64,000 nt of DNA from Palsa-601 sp963801185 (GCA_963801185.1 CAWDDW010000003.1:248001-312000), one strand, 5' to 3'; shown: positions 43,346 through 52,171, counted from the stretch's first letter. Notes: generated from the letters alone by a model not told the origin. Translations and numbers: made by a program.

Positions 43346-44242
43346 CTACGCTGGTTGGGCAGCGCTCGAAGCGATCACGACTGAGCGCTTCAGATGCTTC
43401 GGGCGGTCTGGATCGAGCCCTCGGATCGATGCCAGCTCGACTGCGGACCGCTGCACCCGCAGCAGCTCCACCATCGAATCGCCGTCGCCTTCGGTCAGGC
43501 GTGCGCCTGTGGCGAGGACGTCCTCGCGGAGGCCGGACTCGAGGCGACCGAGGGACCAGACGAGCGTGTGAGCTCCCACGCTGCTGATCGGGCCGTGACG
43601 GAATTCCATCGCCGCATACGCCTCCGTCCACGAACCTGCGGCTTCTCTCAGCTTCAGCGCCGCCTCGGACGCGAAGGCGGCGCCGGCGCCCCGGCCAAGA
43701 AACACGAGCTGGCGCGCGACAGCGAGACCTTCAGGAAGGGGTGCCTCGAGTGCTCCCCGTGCCTCAGCCGCTAGGCGATCGATGTCGTGCCCGAGGTGAG
43801 CACGCCAGAGCGCCACGGCGCCCGTGGCGAAGCGGGTCTGGACGACGGACTCCTCGTCGGCGAACGGGAGACCGATGGACGCAGTCGCCCGCAGGCCGAC
43901 CGGGCTCTCAACGTCGGCCGTAATGGCGAGCACTCGCCGACCAGCGACCTGGGTGAGGACGTCAAGGACCTCGGTCGTCGTCCCGGAGCGTGAGATAGCA
44001 ACATACACGTCGTAATCCCGCCCGTGCGGCATCTCTGAGGCGGCAAAGGCATCAGTCTCACCGAGTCCGGCCTGCTCACGGAACCACGCGACGGCTTGGG
44101 CCATGTACAGGGATGTTCCGCACCCGAACATGGCAACCCGGTCACCCGGGGCCGGAAAACGCCCCCGCTCAGTCGCCGCGACATCTCGAGCCTGAAGCCA
44201 GACATCGGGTTGGCTGCTCAACTCTTGCACGATTCTGCTCAT
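43346..44242 (-). CDS. Double-SIS-domain protein, AgaS/GlmS-isomerase-like
   Basis: The protein has 298 residues with two SIS domains. Domain 1: AMFGCGTSLYMAQAVAWF, then YVAISRSGTTTEVLDVLTQ. Domain 2: QLVFLGRGAGAAFASEAALK, then AAGSWTEAYAAMEFRHGPIS. This arrangement is that of GlmS isomerase domains and AgaS, which convert amino-sugar phosphates into ketose phosphates with loss of ammonia. As the first gene of the PfkB/aldolase operon it would supply the ketose phosphate. Confidence 0.88.
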   Translation of the reverse strand: MSRIVQELSSQPDVWLQARDVAATERGRFPAPGDRVAMFGCGTSLYMAQAVAWFREQAGLGETDAFAASEMPHGRDYDVYVAISRSGTTTEVLDVLTQVAGRRVLAITADVESPVGLRATASIGLPFADEESVVQTRFATGAVALWRAHLGHDIDRLAAEARGALEAPLPEGLAVARQLVFLGRGAGAAFASEAALKLREAAGSWTEAYAAMEFRHGPISSVGAHTLVWSLGRLESGLREDVLATGARLTEGDGDSMVELLRVQRSAVELASIRGLDPDRPKHLKRSVVIASSAAQPA

Positions 44243-44341
44243 TACTGTTCACAATAGGCACCGGGCAAACAAGAAGCAACATGACCCGAGTGGGATCCGT
44301 GGCGCGACAGTCGTGCTCGTTCAGGCGCGCCACTCCCCAAC

Positions 44342-44707
44342 TCAGCGGATCTGCCGGACGGATTCGCCGGCTCCCCAACTGCCGTCGGCTGTCCACACAG
44401 TGGCGTCCATACGATGGCCGAGCGCGAGGCACAGCCTGTCAGCAAGTGCAAGGCCGCTGCCCGGCGTCCAGGTGACGACCGCCTGTTCGGCGTCGGCGAC
44501 TGTGACTGGCTCGAGGTCGAGGTCCTAGCTCGACAGCAGCGCCCTCGCCAGTTCCCAGTCGCGGCCGTATGCCCGCACCGCTTGCGCGACCTCGGACCAG
44601 TTGGCGGTGCCACAGACGCCGCCGACGCGCAAGCCGTCCTCGACCAGAGCGGAGCCTTCTTCGCCTCGGAGGAATGCCAGCAGAGCAGACGCGTCGAAAA
44701 CGTTCAC
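44342..44707 (-). pseudogene. VapC-like PIN toxin interrupted by an in-frame TAG
   Basis: From ATG 44707 the frame reads MNVFDASALLAFLRGEEGSA, then CGTANWSEVAQAVRAYGRDW and ARALLSS, a stop (TAG at 44527-44525), then in the same frame DLDLEPVTVADAEQAVVTWT, ALADRLCLALGHRMDATVWT and ADGSWGAGESVRQIR to TGA at 44342. PIN acidic residues lie on both sides of the stop, so the intact protein would be about 121 residues. One substitution explains the defect. The toxin is probably inactive. Confidence 0.82.
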
Positions 44708-44949
44708 GCGGCGTCTTCGGCAGCTGACCGTCGGCGCGGGTCAGCGAACAACTCACCGAGAAGGTCAAGCTCCGCGAGGTCTGCCCGAACCATGGCTTTC
44801 AACTGCTCCCGACTGAGGAGCACCATCCCGCCCCGAGCGTCGACGAGAACTAGCGGAGTGCCTTCAGCGAGCCCGACCCAGGCTCGGAGCTCAGCGGGAA
44901 TGACGAGCCGGCCCCTGTCGCCCATCGTTACCTGGTATGTCCCACTCAT
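44704..44949 (-). CDS. AbrB/SpoVT-type antitoxin (VapB-like)
   Basis: The protein has 81 residues. MSGTYQVTMGDRGRLVIPAE, then LRAWVGLAEGTPLVLVD is the swapped-hairpin DNA-binding domain. The helical C-terminus (REQLKAMVRADLAELDLLGE) should bind the PIN toxin. It overlaps the toxin start by ATGA and is intact while the toxin is broken. Confidence 0.9.
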   Translation of the reverse strand: MSGTYQVTMGDRGRLVIPAELRAWVGLAEGTPLVLVDARGGMVLLSREQLKAMVRADLAELDLLGELFADPRRRSAAEDAA

Positions 44950-44960
44950 CCTTGGTCTAT

Positions 44961-44985
44961 CTAAGTGGGCACAGCTCCCACTAAG
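44961..44985. promoter_or_regulatory. Inverted repeat upstream of the VapB-like antitoxin gene
   Basis: CTAAGTGGG-CACAGCT-CCCACTAAG: 9-bp arms with one mismatch, 11 bp before the ATG at 44949 (minus). Likely the antitoxin's own operator. Confidence 0.65.
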
Positions 44986-45036
44986 GATGTCCCGCGCCGT
45001 CAGAGGCAGTCGCGCGACCTCGGAGACTTAAGCGGC

Positions 45037-45687
45037 TCACCGGAGCTGGGCTAGCGCCTCGTTCAGTTGCAGGACGTCGATGTAGCTGCTGCCGAGGAAC
45101 CCGAGTTCTTGTCCTTGGGTCTCCTTTGCAATGAGCGCCCGCAGCGCAGAAGGGGCGATGCCTGTGGCCTTGGAGACCATCGGAATCTCGGCGATCGCGT
45201 CCTGAGGACTGATGTCGGGGTCTATGCCGCTGCCCGAGGTTGTCACTAGATCGGGTGTGGGGTCGACTCCCCGGGCCTGCCAGTACGCCACGAGCGCCTG
45301 CGTGTTTGCCAGCAAGACCTTGGACCGCGGACCAAGGTTGCTGGCCGCGGACTCGCCGCCCACGCAGGAGCTCGCGGCCGAAGAGCTACAGGCCTCGAGG
45401 GGGTTGTCCCCCCCGGAGACCGGCGGCTTCGCCGTCGGCTCGGCAGCGTAAGGGCCGAGGTCGTCGGGCCGACCCTGGAAGACACAGCTACCGAGCGGAT
45501 GTCCCGGGCAGACCGTGTCCGACCAGTTCTGCCCGATCAAGGTGGATCCGTTGGCCGTGATTGAGCCGTCCGCCTGGTGCCTGAACAGGAGCTGGGCAAC
45601 TCCCGTGCCAGCGAAGGCGTAGACGAACCCAAAGAAGATCGTGATGACCACGATTGAGATGGTTGTGCGGCGGACATAGGCGATCAT
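45037..45687 (-). CDS. kdpC: K+-transporting ATPase subunit C
   Basis: The protein has 216 residues from ATG 45687. A single N-terminal membrane segment (ISIVVITIFFGFVYAFAGTG) is followed by SLIGQNW-like STLIGQNWSD and the C-terminal TTSGSGIDPDISPQDAIAEI, characteristic of KdpC. A Ser/Gly-rich insert with two Cys (LEACSSSAASSCVGG) is present. It assists KdpB in the high-affinity K+ pump. Confidence 0.95.
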   Translation of the reverse strand: MIAYVRRTTISIVVITIFFGFVYAFAGTGVAQLLFRHQADGSITANGSTLIGQNWSDTVCPGHPLGSCVFQGRPDDLGPYAAEPTAKPPVSGGDNPLEACSSSAASSCVGGESAASNLGPRSKVLLANTQALVAYWQARGVDPTPDLVTTSGSGIDPDISPQDAIAEIPMVSKATGIAPSALRALIAKETQGQELGFLGSSYIDVLQLNEALAQLR

Positions 45688-45700
45688 GTGGGGCTCGCGA

Positions 45701-47800
45701 TCAGTATGCGTGGAGAGCGACCAGGATGAGGTCGATGAGCTTGATGAAGATGAAGGGGGCGACAATCCCGCCCACCCCGTAGATCCAGACGTTGCGGCGC
45801 AAGATGGACGCCGAGGTCGCAGCCCGGAACTTCACACCCTTTAATGCCAGCGGGATGAGGGCCACGATCACCAGGGCGTTGAAGATCACCGCCGAGAGCA
45901 CCGCGCTCTGCGGGCTGTGCAGCTTCATGATGTTCAAGGCGTTCAGTTGTGGGTAGGTCGCCACGAACAGCGCAGGGATGATGGCGAAGTACTTCGCCAC
46001 ATCGTTGGCGATGGAGAATGTGGTGAGCGATCCCCGCGTGATCAGCAACTGCTTGCCTATCTCGACGATGTCGAGGAGTTTGGTCGGGTTCGAGTCGAGG
46101 TCGACCATGTTGCCGGCCTCCTTGGCGGCCGTGGTCCCGGTGTTCATGGCCACGCCCACGTCGGCCTGGGCGAGAGCCGGAGCGTCGTTCGTCCCGTCCC
46201 CCGTCATGGCGACGAGCTTCCCGTCTTCCTGCTCGACCCTGATCAGGGCCATCTTTGCCTCAGGGGTCGCCTCGGCGAGGAAGTCGTCGACGCCTGCCTC
46301 CTGTGCGATGGCCGCCGCCGTGAGCGGGTTGTCGCCGGTGATCATCACGGTGCGGATGCCCATCTCACGCATCTCGGCGAACTTCTCCCGGATCCCCTCC
46401 TTCACCACGTCCTTCAGCTCGATGACGCCGAGAATGGTCGGCCCCTCGGCGACGACGAGAGGGGTGGAGCCAGCTCGGGCGATCTGCTCGACGAGATCAT
46501 CGAGCCCCTGCGGCGTCGTCCCGCCCTGTTCCGCCGCCCAGGTCCGGATCGACTCGGATGCGCCCTTACGGATCTGGCGGCCGTCGAAGTCGACGCCCGA
46601 CATCCGCGTGGTTGCCGAGAACGGGATGAACTCGTGGCTTGCACCGAGCTCACGCTCGCGGATGCCGAAGCGCTCCTTGGCGAGCACGACGATCGAGCGG
46701 CCCTCGGGGGTCTCGTCGGCGAGCGAGGCGAGCTGGGCTGCCTCGGCCAGCTCCCGCTCGGTGCAGCCCTTGGCCGGGATGAACGCCGAGGCCATCCGGT
46801 TGCCGAGCGTGATGGTGCCCGTCTTGTCGAGCAGCAGTGTCTGTACGTCACCGGCTGCCTCCACCGCCCGGCCGCTCATGGCGAGCACGTTGCGTTGCAC
46901 AAGGCGGTCCATCCCAGCGATGCCGATCGCAGAGAGCAATGCTCCGATGGTGGTCGGGATCAAGCACACGAGAAGCGAGACCAAGATCACCACCGACACA
47001 GTCGCACCCGCGTAGTGGGCGAACATCTGCAGGGTCACGACCACTGGGAGGAACACGATCGTGAGCACGGCAAGCAGGATCGTGAGAGCGATCTCGTTCG
47101 GAGTCCTTTGCCGATTCGCCCCTTCTACCAGGCTGATCATGCGGTCGAGGAACGTACGACCCGGTTCCGCCGTTATGCGGACGACGATCCGGTCCGACAG
47201 CACCTTGGTGCCGCCTGTTACGGCGGAGCGGTCGCCGCCCGACTCGCGGATCACCGGGGCCGACTCTCCTGTGATGGCAGACTCGTCGACCGAGGCGATC
47301 CCCTCGATGATCTCCCCGTCCGAGGGGATCCAGTCGTTCGCTTCGCAGACAACAAGATCGCCCTTTGCCAGCGACGAGGCGGTCACCTGCTCCTCGCCAC
47401 CGCCGGGCAGAAGGCGGCGTGCCACGGCCTCGGCGCGCATGCGCCTCAGCGTGTCGGCTTGCGCCTTGCCCCGCCCCTCGGCCATCGCCTCGGCAAAGTT
47501 GGCGAACGCGACCGTGAGGAAGAGCCAGATGGTGATGCTGATCGTGAAGATGCCCGGATGAGCGATCGCCTCGAGGAGGACCACGATCGCCCCGATCAGC
47601 ACCACGAACATCACCGGGTTCTTGAACTGCGTCCTCGGATCGAACTTCTTGAGCGAGCCGACCAAGGCCTGGCCGAGGATCTCCCGGTCGAAGAGGCTGC
47701 GTGCCTGGGCCACACCGTGAGCCACGGGCGCAGAGGCCCCTGGCGTTGGCGTAGGCGTCGTTTCGTTTACTTGCATCGGTCCAGTCTCTGGAGAGGTCAT
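45701..47800 (-). CDS. kdpB: K+-transporting ATPase subunit B (P-type ATPase)
   Basis: The protein has 699 residues; its ATG overlaps the kdpA stop (ATGA). Phosphorylation motif LLDKTGTITLGN, actuator motif AITGESAPV, hinge VAMTGDGTNDAPALAQADV and KGASESI in the nucleotide domain are all present. It hydrolyses ATP to drive K+ uptake through KdpA. Confidence 0.97.
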   Translation of the reverse strand: MTSPETGPMQVNETTPTPTPGASAPVAHGVAQARSLFDREILGQALVGSLKKFDPRTQFKNPVMFVVLIGAIVVLLEAIAHPGIFTISITIWLFLTVAFANFAEAMAEGRGKAQADTLRRMRAEAVARRLLPGGGEEQVTASSLAKGDLVVCEANDWIPSDGEIIEGIASVDESAITGESAPVIRESGGDRSAVTGGTKVLSDRIVVRITAEPGRTFLDRMISLVEGANRQRTPNEIALTILLAVLTIVFLPVVVTLQMFAHYAGATVSVVILVSLLVCLIPTTIGALLSAIGIAGMDRLVQRNVLAMSGRAVEAAGDVQTLLLDKTGTITLGNRMASAFIPAKGCTERELAEAAQLASLADETPEGRSIVVLAKERFGIRERELGASHEFIPFSATTRMSGVDFDGRQIRKGASESIRTWAAEQGGTTPQGLDDLVEQIARAGSTPLVVAEGPTILGVIELKDVVKEGIREKFAEMREMGIRTVMITGDNPLTAAAIAQEAGVDDFLAEATPEAKMALIRVEQEDGKLVAMTGDGTNDAPALAQADVGVAMNTGTTAAKEAGNMVDLDSNPTKLLDIVEIGKQLLITRGSLTTFSIANDVAKYFAIIPALFVATYPQLNALNIMKLHSPQSAVLSAVIFNALVIVALIPLALKGVKFRAATSASILRRNVWIYGVGGIVAPFIFIKLIDLILVALHAY

Positions 47801-49488
47801 CAGAAGAACTTCCCGTGGCTCAGCTGCTCGACGATCGGGCCGAGCGCAACTGCGGGGAAGAAGGTCAGGCCACCGATGATCAAGATCACGCCGATGACCA
47901 GTCCTATGAACATGGTGTTGTCGGTGCGGAAGGTTCCGAGCGATACCGGGACCACTTTCTTCGCCGCCAGCGAGCCGGCGAGCGCCAAGGCCGGGATGAT
48001 GATGCCGAACCGGCCGATCAGCATGTCGATGGCCCCGATGACGTTGTAGAAGGTGGTGTTCCCGCTGAGGCCGGCCATGGCCGACCCGTTGTTGTTGGCC
48101 TGTGAGGTGAGACCGTAGAGGATCTCCGTGAACCCGTGCGGCCCGTGGTTGAGCGGCCCGGCTCGCCCGGCGTGGAGAGACACGGCTATACCGGTGAGAA
48201 CCAGCACGATGATGGGCATGACGAGGGCACCGAGACCCGCGAGCTTCACCTCCTTCGCCTGGATCTTCTTCCCCAGGTATTCGGGTGTCCGCCCGATCAT
48301 CAGTCCTCCGAGGAACACGGCGATGAGGGCATAGATGAGGAGCGTGTACAGCCCGCTTCCCACCCCCCCAGGAGTCACCTCGCCGAGCATCATGCCGGTG
48401 AGCGGGCCGAAGCCGCCCATCGGGTTGTACGAGTCGGTGGCGCTGTCGACCGCACCGTCGGAGGTTTGAGTCATCGAGACGTTGAACAGGGCACTGGTGG
48501 TGTCGCCGAAGCGCACCTCTTTGCCTTCGGTGTTCCCGATCGTGGAGTGGACACCGGCGGCGGCGACCGCAGGGTTGTTCTGGTGCTCGGAGTAGCTGGT
48601 GAAGGCGACCCACGAGCCGAAGATGATCAGCATTACGCCCAGCAGGACGACGCCGTGGCGGATGCTCTTCACCATCTTGCCGAAGGTGTAGGTCAGCGAG
48701 AACGGGATGGAGAGAGTCAGCCAGATGTAGACGAAGTTGGTGAGCGCCGTCGGGTTCTCGAAGGGATGGGCCAGGTCGACGTCGAAGAACCCACCGCCAT
48801 TGGTCCCGATCTGCATGATCGTGCCCATGAAGCCAGCGGGGCCACGGGGGATGGTCTGAGTGACGCCGTTCAGTGAGTCATGGACGGTCACTGTGCCGGC
48901 CAGGGTCTGCACGGCGCCCTGCCCGACGATCAGGATGCCGGTGAGAAACACGATCGGGAGCAGGATGTAGAGCATGCAACGGGTGATGTCCACCCAGAAG
49001 TTCCCGATCGTCGGGGAGTTGCGGCGGGAGAAGCCCCGCACCATGACGATCGCCACCGCGATCCCGACAGCTGCGCTCACGAACTGCTGCACCGTGAGCA
49101 CGCCGATCTGCGAGAAGTACGACATCGCCTCCTCACCGCCGTAGTTCTGCCAGTTCGTGTTGGTCATGAACGACACGACCGTGTTGAAGCTGAGCGCGGG
49201 AGGCACGGCGCCCAGGTGCTGCGGGTTGAGTGGCAGCGACCCTTGAATCCTCAGCAGCAGATAGCCGAAGCCGACGAACGCGGCGGAGAAAATCACCAGC
49301 GAGCTGGCGTAGCGCTTCCAGCTCTGCTCGTTCTCGGGACTGGTTCCGAGCAGCCGGTAGAACGGCCGCTCGGCCCACGCCAGGTAATGTACGCGGCCTT
49401 CGAAGACGGCGGCCATGTACGAGCCCAGGAACCGCCAGGTGAGGCCAAGGGCGATGACGAGGACGACGATGGTCCAGGTGAAGCCCAT
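47800..49488 (-). CDS. kdpA: K+-transporting ATPase subunit A
   Basis: The protein has 562 residues, the normal length, with about ten membrane segments. K+-channel-like filter regions include TNTNWQNYGGEEAMSY, MQIGTNGGGFFDVDLAHPFE and TSQANNNGSAMAGL. It is the K+-selective pore of the Kdp complex. The kdpF stop codon directly abuts its ATG. Confidence 0.97.
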   Translation of the reverse strand: MGFTWTIVVLVIALGLTWRFLGSYMAAVFEGRVHYLAWAERPFYRLLGTSPENEQSWKRYASSLVIFSAAFVGFGYLLLRIQGSLPLNPQHLGAVPPALSFNTVVSFMTNTNWQNYGGEEAMSYFSQIGVLTVQQFVSAAVGIAVAIVMVRGFSRRNSPTIGNFWVDITRCMLYILLPIVFLTGILIVGQGAVQTLAGTVTVHDSLNGVTQTIPRGPAGFMGTIMQIGTNGGGFFDVDLAHPFENPTALTNFVYIWLTLSIPFSLTYTFGKMVKSIRHGVVLLGVMLIIFGSWVAFTSYSEHQNNPAVAAAGVHSTIGNTEGKEVRFGDTTSALFNVSMTQTSDGAVDSATDSYNPMGGFGPLTGMMLGEVTPGGVGSGLYTLLIYALIAVFLGGLMIGRTPEYLGKKIQAKEVKLAGLGALVMPIIVLVLTGIAVSLHAGRAGPLNHGPHGFTEILYGLTSQANNNGSAMAGLSGNTTFYNVIGAIDMLIGRFGIIIPALALAGSLAAKKVVPVSLGTFRTDNTMFIGLVIGVILIIGGLTFFPAVALGPIVEQLSHGKFF

Positions 49489-49578
49489 CTAAAACCACTC
49501 CGGCTTGAACATGGCCACGCCCAGGTAGATGAAAACGAGGATGGATAGAGCGAGGAGGACGCCCTGGATATCGCTCAT
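49489..49578 (-). CDS. kdpF: K+-transporting ATPase small subunit F
   Basis: A 29-residue single-span peptide: MSDIQGVLLALSILVFIYLG, then VAMFKPEWF. It matches the KdpF pattern (hydrophobic core, then a short tail ending in PEKF/PEWF-like). Its TAG touches the kdpA ATG. KdpF stabilises the KdpABC complex. Confidence 0.92.
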   Translation of the reverse strand: MSDIQGVLLALSILVFIYLGVAMFKPEWF

Positions 49579-49658
49579 ACTCGTTCGAGCGCCCAGATGA
49601 GCCCCAGCATCGCCACCGCGAAGGCGACGACGCCCACAACTGCGAGGAAATCAGCCAT
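49575..49658 (-). CDS. 27-residue membrane peptide upstream of kdpF
   Basis: MADFLAVVGVVAFAVAMLGL, then IWALERV. It overlaps kdpF by ATGA and is one membrane span with a charged tail. Similar tiny frames precede kdpF in other actinobacteria as far as I recall, so it is probably translated and coupled to kdpF. Role unknown. Confidence 0.65.
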   Translation of the reverse strand: MADFLAVVGVVAFAVAMLGLIWALERV

Positions 49659-49758
49659 GCCGCAATCATGAAGGCCGGTCGTGAATAAGGCGTGAACGGC
49701 AGTCAGCCCGGCGTGAATAATTCGTGAATCCGGTCAGGACCGCCGGCTCGTCCCTCGG

Positions 49759-50433
49759 TCAGTCCACCACCAGCGAGTAGCCGATCCCCGATGCGGTTCG
49801 GAGCGTCACGCCGGCGTCCCCCAGCTTGCGGCGTAGCCGATAGACATACACGCGCAGGTACTCGGCCTCGCCTCCGTACGCTCCGCCCCAGACGCTGCCG
49901 AGGATCATCTGGTGCGTGCACACCTTGCCGGCATGGCGCGCAAGGTAGGCAAGCAGATCGAACTCCTTGGAGGTGAGCTCCATCCTCTCGCCACTGCACA
50001 CCGCTTGGTGGCGGACGAGATCGAGCTGCAGCTCGCCCACGACCAGCCGATCGTTCTGCGGACCCTCGTCGGGTCGGCTGTCGCGGATCGCCGTCCGGAT
50101 GCGCGCCTCCAGTTCCTGCATACCGAACGGCTTCGTCACGTAGTCGTTGGCACCACCGTCGAGTGCCGCCACCTTCCGGCTCTCGACGCCTGTCGCGGAC
50201 AGCACGATGATAGGCACCGAGCTCCATTGCCGGATCCGGTGGCATACCTCGAGACCATCGAGGTCGGGGAGGCCGAGATCGAGCAGTACGACCTCAGGTT
50301 CCTCAAGAGCGACTTTGGACAGTCCCTCTTGGCCCGAGGTCGCGACGATCACTTCGTGACCACGTGCGGACAGCGCTATCCGAAGCGCCCGCAACAACGG
50401 CCGGTCGTCGTCTATCACCAGCACCCGGGCCAT
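49759..50433 (-). CDS. kdpE: KdpE-like response regulator
   Basis: The protein has 224 residues from ATG 50433. Receiver domain: acidic pocket VIDDD, phospho-acceptor D52 (VVLLDLGLPDLDG), K101 (DYVTKPFG). OmpR-type winged helix: MELTSKEFDLLAYLARHAGK, then YLRVYVYRLRRKLGD. KdpE activates kdpFABC when K+ is low. No kdpD sensor kinase is next to it, which is unusual. It lies 100 bp upstream of the small peptide gene and reads in the same direction. Confidence 0.9.
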   Translation of the reverse strand: MARVLVIDDDRPLLRALRIALSARGHEVIVATSGQEGLSKVALEEPEVVLLDLGLPDLDGLEVCHRIRQWSSVPIIVLSATGVESRKVAALDGGANDYVTKPFGMQELEARIRTAIRDSRPDEGPQNDRLVVGELQLDLVRHQAVCSGERMELTSKEFDLLAYLARHAGKVCTHQMILGSVWGGAYGGEAEYLRVYVYRLRRKLGDAGVTLRTASGIGYSLVVD

Positions 50434-50789
50434 ACGGTCAGTGACTGAGCACCGCGTCGGCGGACGGGGGTGTGAAAACGTAAAGCTCACCGGGCCCACC
50501 CCTGTCGTAAGAGCGCATACGGATGACGCGCCGTAGCGGTCTCCGATCGTCTTGGCTCGCGACGGGTCCGTCGAGCGGCTGACCAAGGACCAGGTGCGCG
50601 CGACGTCGTCAGGAGGTATATGCCACGAACACGCGGCAGGCCTTGCATCTTAACTCCTATCGATCATGAGTTTCTGATGCCGACCAGGCTTCCCGGCGCT
50701 CCTGAAGCCAGATTACCACCCGGCGTTATCGGTCCCGGCCGAGAAGCAGCAAGGAGAGCACGCTTGGCACCGCTCGCCATGCGGTGGCC
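50434..50789. other. Intergenic stretch without a supported gene
   Basis: About 355 bp between kdpE and the DinB-like gene. On the minus strand a 57-codon frame without a start (ending in GGPGELYVFTPPSADAVLSH) is open but resembles no kinase tail. On the plus strand AGGAGG precedes a 14-codon ATG frame at about 50620. Neither is convincing. I see no KdpD remnant and no recognised riboswitch. Confidence 0.5.
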
Positions 50790-51455
50790 CTACCGGTAGA
50801 TGTTCACCGAATCGTCAAGGCCGAACGCCGCAGGGTCGCCACGTCCCGTGGAGGCAAGGATGAAGCCGAAAGCGTCGCCCGTGACAATCCTCCCGCCGCC
50901 ACCGGACACAGGGAACTCCTCGAAGCCTTCCAAGTGGAGAACGGCAGGCCCCCAGCCCTGGTCCGAGAGCGCCTGGGCGATATGCGACAGCGACGGCCTC
51001 AGCCCATCGCCCCTCGCGCTCGTACGCCCAATCGCCGAGCGCATGTCGTCGGCATGAAGGAAGGTGTCGAACCAAAGTGCCTCGATCCCAGATCCGAGCG
51101 TTCCCTGGACACCGGTGGGTCCAGGGGCTTCCCAGGCGCCGTCGTCGAACGCTGAAATCAGGTCGCCTGCCACCTTGACGTTCGACTCGAGCTCCGCGGC
51201 AAGCTCGCTCGGCGTCTTGCCCCTGCGCTCGTCGACCTGGCGCTGTGTCACCTCGGGCGTTCCCAAGCCCTCGAGCCGGAGATTGACGACATCGGTCAGC
51301 TGCCCGACGACGTGAGCCGCCACGTCGGCGACCCGCCATCCCTCGCACCGGCTGGGCGTCTCCCAGTCCTCGCCGGAAAGCCCTCCCACCAGTTCCGAGA
51401 AGGACTTGTACTCCGCCAGCATCCCCGGCACCACTACCTCACGGGAGAGTGTCAT
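50790..51455 (-). CDS. DinB-like/mycothiol-dependent maleylpyruvate isomerase-family protein
   Basis: The protein has 221 residues; ATG 51455 follows AGGAGG at 4 bp. The four-helix DinB-like N-terminus includes SGEDWETPSRCEGWRVADVA, then AHVVGQLTDVV, typical of actinobacterial mycothiol-dependent enzymes; a His near residue 48 and later HADD could bind metal. It diverges from a TetR gene across a palindromic site, so it is the likely target of that regulator. Substrate unknown. Confidence 0.82.
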   Translation of the reverse strand: MTLSREVVVPGMLAEYKSFSELVGGLSGEDWETPSRCEGWRVADVAAHVVGQLTDVVNLRLEGLGTPEVTQRQVDERRGKTPSELAAELESNVKVAGDLISAFDDGAWEAPGPTGVQGTLGSGIEALWFDTFLHADDMRSAIGRTSARGDGLRPSLSHIAQALSDQGWGPAVLHLEGFEEFPVSGGGGRIVTGDAFGFILASTGRGDPAAFGLDDSVNIYR

Positions 51456-51495
51456 CGGTCCTCCTACTCTTCCTCTTCGGCATCGCCCGAACAGC

Positions 51496-51530
51496 GTGCA
51501 GGTTGCATGTATATTGCATGCAGGCTGCAC
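51496..51530. promoter_or_regulatory. 35-bp palindromic operator between divergent TetR and DinB-like genes
   Basis: The outer arms GTGCAG (51496-51501) and CTGCAC (51525-51530) are perfect. The inner part TGCATG-TATAT-TGCATGCA is nearly symmetric, and TATATT may be a -10. It ends 2 bp before the TetR ATG. Confidence 0.8.
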
Positions 51531-51532
51531 GC

Positions 51533-52171
51533 ATGGTCAAGCGCGAACCAAGACAAAGACGGACACAGGCTGAACGATCGGCTGCCACCCGGGCCGCCCT
51601 TCTCGGCGCGGCCCGGCAGCTCTTCTCGACGAACGGATACTCCGCCTCCGGGAGGGAGGAGATCGTTGCGTCCGCCGGAGTCACACGCGGTGCCCTGCAG
51701 CACCATTTCGGCGACAAGCAGTCGCTCTTCCTCGCCGTGTACGAGGCGGTCGAGCAAGAGGTCGTGGCCGCCACCGCCAAAGCCGCAATGGCAGCGGGCG
51801 ACGACCCCGTGGAGCAGCTTCGGGCCGGATGCCAGGCGTATCTCGACGCGGTGCTCGACCCAGCGGTCCAGCGCATCTGCGCGATCGACGGGCCGGCCGT
51901 GCTGCCAACAGACGTGCGCCAAGACGTCACCGACCGCTACGCCCTCGGGCTCGTCCGGGAAGCGGTGCAGGCGGCGATGCGGACCGGCGCGATGGATAAA
52001 GCCCCCGTCGAGCCGCTCACGCGCATGCTCCTTGCCGGCGTCATGGCAGCTGCGCAGTACGTGGCAACCTCAGAGGATCCTGAAGCCTCCCGGGTCGAGG
52101 CCGGGTACATCGTGGACTTGCTGCTCGACCACCTGAAGCGTGCAGACGGGGCACAGAGTCAAGGGAGTTGA
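51533..52171 (+). CDS. TetR-family transcriptional regulator
   Basis: The protein has 212 residues from ATG 51533; the earlier in-frame ATG reads through the palindrome. HTH: LLGAARQLFSTNGYSASGRE, then EIVASAGVTRGALQHHFGDK. The C-terminal domain resembles regulators of AcrR type. It should bind the palindrome just upstream and control itself and the DinB-like gene. Confidence 0.92.
   Translation: MVKREPRQRRTQAERSAATRAALLGAARQLFSTNGYSASGREEIVASAGVTRGALQHHFGDKQSLFLAVYEAVEQEVVAATAKAAMAAGDDPVEQLRAGCQAYLDAVLDPAVQRICAIDGPAVLPTDVRQDVTDRYALGLVREAVQAAMRTGAMDKAPVEPLTRMLLAGVMAAAQYVATSEDPEASRVEAGYIVDLLLDHLKRADGAQSQGS

Noticed and set aside
50434..50789. Possible tail of a lost KdpD kinase
   Set aside because: No histidine-kinase G-box or other kinase motif could be read in any frame.
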